This document shows, piece after piece, positions 6,938 through 9,985 of a stretch of 9,985 nucleotides of DNA. The notes beneath the pieces are model-generated. The model did no database searches and was not told the DNA's origin. It worked only from the letters and a program-made list of their open reading frames with translations. Made by a program: the position numbers and the translations under genes. Location: contig JAEWBM010000017.1 of the NCBI GenBank assembly GCA_023391155.1, positions 1-9,985 on the forward strand. Reading direction: 5' to 3'. The stretch comes from Acidobacteriota bacterium (GTDB taxonomy: Bacteria > Acidobacteriota > Blastocatellia > Pyrinomonadales > Pyrinomonadaceae). Numbering within the stretch: position 1 is the stretch's first letter; each line of letters starts with the position of its first letter.

Positions 6938-7600
6938 ATGATCATTCGTCGGGCAATCGTCCGAACCATATTCGCGGTTACGTTATGCGGCCTATTCGCG
7001 GTGGCGGGATCTGCACAGACGCCCGCCGCGGCTGCGAGCCAAGAGGGCGTCACTCGAAGTTTTCGCGTAACGGACAAACCGCGGGCGGCGTATACCGAAC
7101 GTGCAAAATACAACGGTGTTGAGGGGTCGGTCCGTCTTAGAGTTGAGCTGCTCGCAAACGGTTCTGTCGGTGCGGTGACGCCGCTCACGAGCTTGCCCGA
7201 CGGGCTGACGGAGCAAGCGATCGCCGCGGCGAGGAAGATCAAGTTCCAGCCGAAGTTGATAAATGGGCGGCCGGTGGACGCGGAACTGACGGCGGAATAC
7301 ACATTCAGCCTCTATTACGACGATGACGATCCGGAGATCACGAGCCGTGTCGCGATCACGCGTATGCCGCAGCCGCGGATATCGGCTGATGAACTGCCGG
7401 CCGATGCCGGGCGAAAGATAACGGTAAAGGTATTTTTTGGTACTAACGGGCGAGCCTCAGTGGTAAATATGCTGACGCCGTTGCCGGAAAGCCTGCGGCA
7501 GCGTGTGCAGGAAGCGGTGGGTGAGATCCGTTTCCGCCCGGCTGTGCATCGCAGCGGAAAGCGGTCAGGTGTTTCAAAAACGATAGTCTATGATTTTTAA
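6938..7600 (+). CDS. Secreted protein with two TonB C-terminal-like domains
   Basis: A 220-residue protein. An N-terminal signal segment at 1-26 ends at GSA|QT. The first TonB-C-like domain is at about 48-126 (PRAAYTERAKYNGVEGSVRL, VELLANGSVG, QAIAAARKIKFQP); the VEG, N/DG and AAxKIKFxP signatures are clear. A second, more diverged copy lies at about 147-220 (ITVKVFFGTNGRASVV, LRQRVQEAVGEIRFRP). There is no proline-rich periplasm-spanning linker, so it is unlikely to be a classical ExbBD-driven energy transducer. Short TonB-C proteins of this type are common in Acidobacteriota, with unclear partners. GGAG at 6925-6928 precedes the ATG by 9 nt, just after the terminator T tract. The last 11 nt overlap the next gene, which suggests an operon of two exported proteins. 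Confidence 0.8.
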   Translation: MIIRRAIVRTIFAVTLCGLFAVAGSAQTPAAAASQEGVTRSFRVTDKPRAAYTERAKYNGVEGSVRLRVELLANGSVGAVTPLTSLPDGLTEQAIAAARKIKFQPKLINGRPVDAELTAEYTFSLYYDDDDPEITSRVAITRMPQPRISADELPADAGRKITVKVFFGTNGRASVVNMLTPLPESLRQRVQEAVGEIRFRPAVHRSGKRSGVSKTIVYDF

Positions 7601-8375
7601 GGCCTCTCGACTCCCTCTTTTTCTACTGGTTACTCTCGCCGCGGCTGTTGGCATTGTCACGGCCCAGGATGCCGACCCGGAGACGGTCCTCTCGAGAGCC
7701 GTCAATTTTGTGGGTGGGGAAAAGTACCTGGCAATAAAGACCCAGATCGGCCGCGGCCGCTACAGTACCATCCGCGACGGTGCAATTGTCTCGTTCCAAT
7801 CGTTCTATGACGTCATCGTTTTTCCGGGCCGCGAACGGACGGAGTTCAAGGGCGGGGGCGAGCGGATGGTGCAGGGGAACGACGGCGAGACCGCGTGGTA
7901 TTACGATGGTGCCTCGGAAATGGTCCGCGACCAGAGCGAGGAGCAGATCGCGAACTTCGATCACGGCGTGCGTGGCGGTTTGGACACCTTGCTTCGCGGC
8001 GAGTGGCGGGGCCATGCCGAGCTTAAACATATCGGGCGACGGCAGGCCACGCTCGGGAAGCGAAACGACGTGCTGCTGCTAACCTATGATGACGGGTTCG
8101 CGGTCGAGTTTGAGATCGCGGACGACGGCACACCGGTAAAGGCGATACGACGTTCGGTAAACGAAGCCGGCGAAGAGACAGTCCACGAGGACCGCTACGC
8201 CCAATTCGTTGATATCGGCGGCATCCGCGCCCCGTACATCGTGGACCGCTTCACAAACGGCGTGCATATGTCGCGAATCAATTTCGAATCGATCCAATAT
8301 AACCGCCCGGTCGCCGACTCGATATTCGCCAAGCCGGATTCAGTAAAGAGTCTCCGTAAATCTCTCGAACTATAA
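7590..8375 (+). CDS. Secreted LolA-like (outer-membrane lipoprotein-sorting-like) protein, function unknown
   Basis: A 261-residue protein with a signal peptide at 1-25 (hydrophobic LPLFLLVTLAAAVGIV, cleavage near TA|QD). After an N-terminal helix (ETVLSRAVNFVGGEKYLAIK), alternating beta strands follow. Motifs such as NDGETAWYYDG (97-107) and the ending GGIRAPYIV, then YNRPVADSIFAKP (237-249), fit the half-barrel fold of LolA/LolB-like carriers. The assignment is by fold pattern, not by a specific signature, so its cargo is unknown. The start overlaps the TonB-C gene by 11 nt. No Shine-Dalgarno is visible before the ATG, so it probably depends on coupled translation. A convergent terminator follows directly. 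Confidence 0.7.
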   Translation: MIFKASRLPLFLLVTLAAAVGIVTAQDADPETVLSRAVNFVGGEKYLAIKTQIGRGRYSTIRDGAIVSFQSFYDVIVFPGRERTEFKGGGERMVQGNDGETAWYYDGASEMVRDQSEEQIANFDHGVRGGLDTLLRGEWRGHAELKHIGRRQATLGKRNDVLLLTYDDGFAVEFEIADDGTPVKAIRRSVNEAGEETVHEDRYAQFVDIGGIRAPYIVDRFTNGVHMSRINFESIQYNRPVADSIFAKPDSVKSLRKSLEL

Positions 8376-8377
8376 AT

Positions 8378-8405
8378 AAAAAGAGGCACCGAAGTGCCCC
8401 TTTTC
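8378..8405. terminator. Bidirectional terminator between the LolA-like and Rne/Rng genes
   Basis: GGCAC (8385-8389) pairs with GTGCC (8394-8398) around a CGAA tetraloop. After one A-C mismatch, the stem continues with AAAG/CTTT-type pairs, and it is flanked by A-rich sequence on the left and TTTT (8401-8404) on the right. It therefore works on both strands between convergent genes. Confidence 0.8.
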
Positions 8406-8423
8406 ATTTCTGTACGCGACCTT

Positions 8424-9985
8424 CTAAATGAAGGCGAAGTCGAATTGGGCCTGGTGGATCGCGGGGTCGGCGGTGATGTCGACGTTGCCGAGGTGAGCCT
8501 CGATCTCTTCGAGTACCGATCGTTCGGTGCTGCGGAGAGCGCTCGCGACCTCGGGGTGGATGCGGAGCGTCGTTTGACGGACGTCGTCGACCTCTTTTGA
8601 AAGCCGGCGGGCCTCGGCGAGCAATTCATAGCAAATGGTCTGAGCGGATTTTACCCAGCCAGCCCCTTCGCAATATTCGCAAGGCGAACACATCGTGCGT
8701 TCAAGTGATTGCTTGACGCGCTTGCGGGTCATAATGATGAGCCCGAAGTCATTGAATGAAAGCACCTTGGTCGGCGATTTGTCATCGGCGAGCGCCTCCT
8801 GGAGAGCCTGTGACACCTTATGCCGGTTGCGGCGGTCCTCCATGTCGATGAGGTCGAGCACGATGATGCCCCCGAGATCCCGGAGGCGGATCTGGCGGGC
8901 GATCTCGTCAACCGCTTCCATATTGGTGCGAGTGATGGTGTCTTCCAGGCGAGCGTTGCCCTTGCCGACGAACTTGCCGGTGTTGACGTCGATCGCGACG
9001 AGAGCCTCGGTCTGGTTAATCACCAAGTAGCCGCCGGATTTCAGCCAAACACGGGGCTTGAGGGCCTTATCGATCTCCTCCTGAACATTGAATGCCTCGA
9101 GGATGGGGGTTTCGCGCGTGTAAAACTTGACGCGGTTGACCATCTTCGGCTGGATTCGGTTAATGAACTCGACCGTTCGCAGATATTCCTCTTCACTGTC
9201 GACGCGGATGGCGGCGAAATCATCCGAAAGGTGATCGCGAAGCAGACGCTGGACGATGTCGAGGTCTTGATGAACAAGGGCAGGCGACTTGGACTTTTCG
9301 GATTTTCGCTTGATCTCGAGCCATGTGCGGACAAGATACCGAGCATCCTGACGCAGGTCTTCCTCAGATATGCCGATGCCGGCGGTTCGGACGATGAAGC
9401 CGCCTGAGGGAATATCTTCCTCGTTCCTGATCCGTTGGATCAGGGTGCGCAGCCGGCCTCGCTCATTCGAGGACTCGATCTTTCGCGAAACGCCGAGGTG
9501 CTCGATGGTCGGCATATAGACCAGGAAGCGGCCGGGCAGCGCGATGTGAGATGTGATGCGGGCTCCCTTTTTTGCGATCGGCTCTTTGGCGATCTGAACA
9601 AGGATCTCTTGTCCCTCTCGGAGGAGGTCGGAGATGGTCGGCTGTTGACGGCGGTCGCCGCGATCTCCGCGATCGCTGCGGTTGTCGTCAGGTTTGTCGG
9701 AACGCTTATCTCCGCCGCGGCCCCTGCCGCCCCGGCTGCGTCCGCGATTTGATGCCGGCTTTTCTTTGTTACCGTCACCGTTGGAATCGTTCGATTCTTT
9801 GTCGCTTTTTGCCGGTGCTTCTTTGGCGTCGGCTTTTTCCTGCTTTTGTTCCTTGGCGTCAAGCTCTACATCTTCAAAACCGACTACGTTCTCGCCGCCG
9901 CCATTTTGTTCGGAACCTTCTTGTTTCTTTCCGCGACCGCCCCGTCGTCGGCCCCGGCCGCCGCGCCTGACAGACATTTCAGCCT
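8424..9985 (-). CDS. rng: Rne/Rng family ribonuclease, 5' end outside window
   Basis: An endoribonuclease of the RNase E/G family, acting in the cytoplasm on mRNA and rRNA precursors. Counting from ATG 9975-9977 there are 517 residues. The distal S1 half is seen at 114-160 (ISDLLREGQEILVQIAKEP, KKGARITSHIALPGR). The 5'-sensor motif FIVRTAG is at 194-200. Catalytic residues D330 and N332 (AIDVNTGK) and D375 (VLDLIDM) match E. coli D303, N305 and D346. The Zn-link CEYCEGAG uses C433 and C436. The C-terminus is RNase G-like, without a degradosome scaffold. The proximal S1 half expected at the N-terminus is absent, residues 1-112 are a low-complexity insert, and the frame continues upstream as GCT-GAA to the edge. 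I therefore treat the ATG as internal and the gene as partial. It converges with the LolA-like gene. Confidence 0.93.
   Translation of the reverse strand, partial: AEMSVRRGGRGRRRGGRGKKQEGSEQNGGGENVVGFEDVELDAKEQKQEKADAKEAPAKSDKESNDSNGDGNKEKPASNRGRSRGGRGRGGDKRSDKPDDNRSDRGDRGDRRQQPTISDLLREGQEILVQIAKEPIAKKGARITSHIALPGRFLVYMPTIEHLGVSRKIESSNERGRLRTLIQRIRNEEDIPSGGFIVRTAGIGISEEDLRQDARYLVRTWLEIKRKSEKSKSPALVHQDLDIVQRLLRDHLSDDFAAIRVDSEEEYLRTVEFINRIQPKMVNRVKFYTRETPILEAFNVQEEIDKALKPRVWLKSGGYLVINQTEALVAIDVNTGKFVGKGNARLEDTITRTNMEAVDEIARQIRLRDLGGIIVLDLIDMEDRRNRHKVSQALQEALADDKSPTKVLSFNDFGLIIMTRKRVKQSLERTMCSPCEYCEGAGWVKSAQTICYELLAEARRLSKEVDDVRQTTLRIHPEVASALRSTERSVLEEIEAHLGNVDITADPAIHQAQFDFAFI

Noticed and set aside
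8820..9407. 195-residue plus-strand open frame opposite the Rne/Rng gene
   Set aside because: It is the antisense shadow of a highly conserved ribonuclease with intact catalytic motifs; no RBS or recognisable domain.

Overview
The window looks like a chromosomal housekeeping and envelope segment from a GC-rich Gram-negative bacterium. The best guess is an Acidobacteriota-type organism (Blastocatellia/Pyrinomonadales-like). This rests on the gene mix: a CSLREA/choice-of-anchor-Q beta-helix protein, short secreted TonB-C proteins, a LolA-like secreted protein, and an Rne/Rng ribonuclease with a long RG-rich insert. The taxonomic call is inference, not a database result. No rRNA, tRNA, CRISPR array, IS element or integrase was seen.

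Layout. (1) 1-156, plus: the last 51 codons of thiC, ending at a bidirectional hairpin terminator (187-207). (2) 232-2327, minus: a tight three-gene cluster, transcribed right to left. It encodes a YqjD/ElaB-like tail-anchored protein, a DUF1469 (holin-3_6/YqjE-like) membrane protein, and a DUF3618 protein with a YqjD-like second half. It resembles the yqjDE-type membrane-stress cassettes of Proteobacteria. (3) 2328-2663: a divergent intergenic region. (4) 2664-4337, plus: a secreted beta-helix protein, followed by a strong terminator (4360-4399). (5) 4582-6861, plus: a ClpA-type AAA+ unfoldase with a recognisable promoter, ending at a strong hairpin terminator (6888-6920). (6) 6938-7600 and 7590-8375, plus: two overlapping genes for secreted proteins, a tandem TonB-C-domain protein and a LolA-like protein. 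(7) 8424-9985, minus: an Rne/Rng ribonuclease, convergent with the previous pair across a shared terminator (8381-8404). It is cut by the window edge, and its apparent ATG at 9977 is very probably internal.

How the genes may work together. Most of the window deals with the cell envelope (three-gene cassette, beta-helix protein, TonB-C and LolA-like proteins) or with protein and RNA turnover (Clp, Rne/Rng). Nothing ties all blocks into one pathway, and the terminators separate them into independent units.

Most notable points. The Clp unfoldase has aliphatic residues where both AAA+ pore loops normally carry a tyrosine, while its ATPase and ClpP-docking motifs look intact. The Rne/Rng S1 domain is split by a roughly 110-residue charged, RG-rich insert. 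The Clp terminator sits only 17 nt from the next start codon. I did not find a clearly new defence or mobile system.
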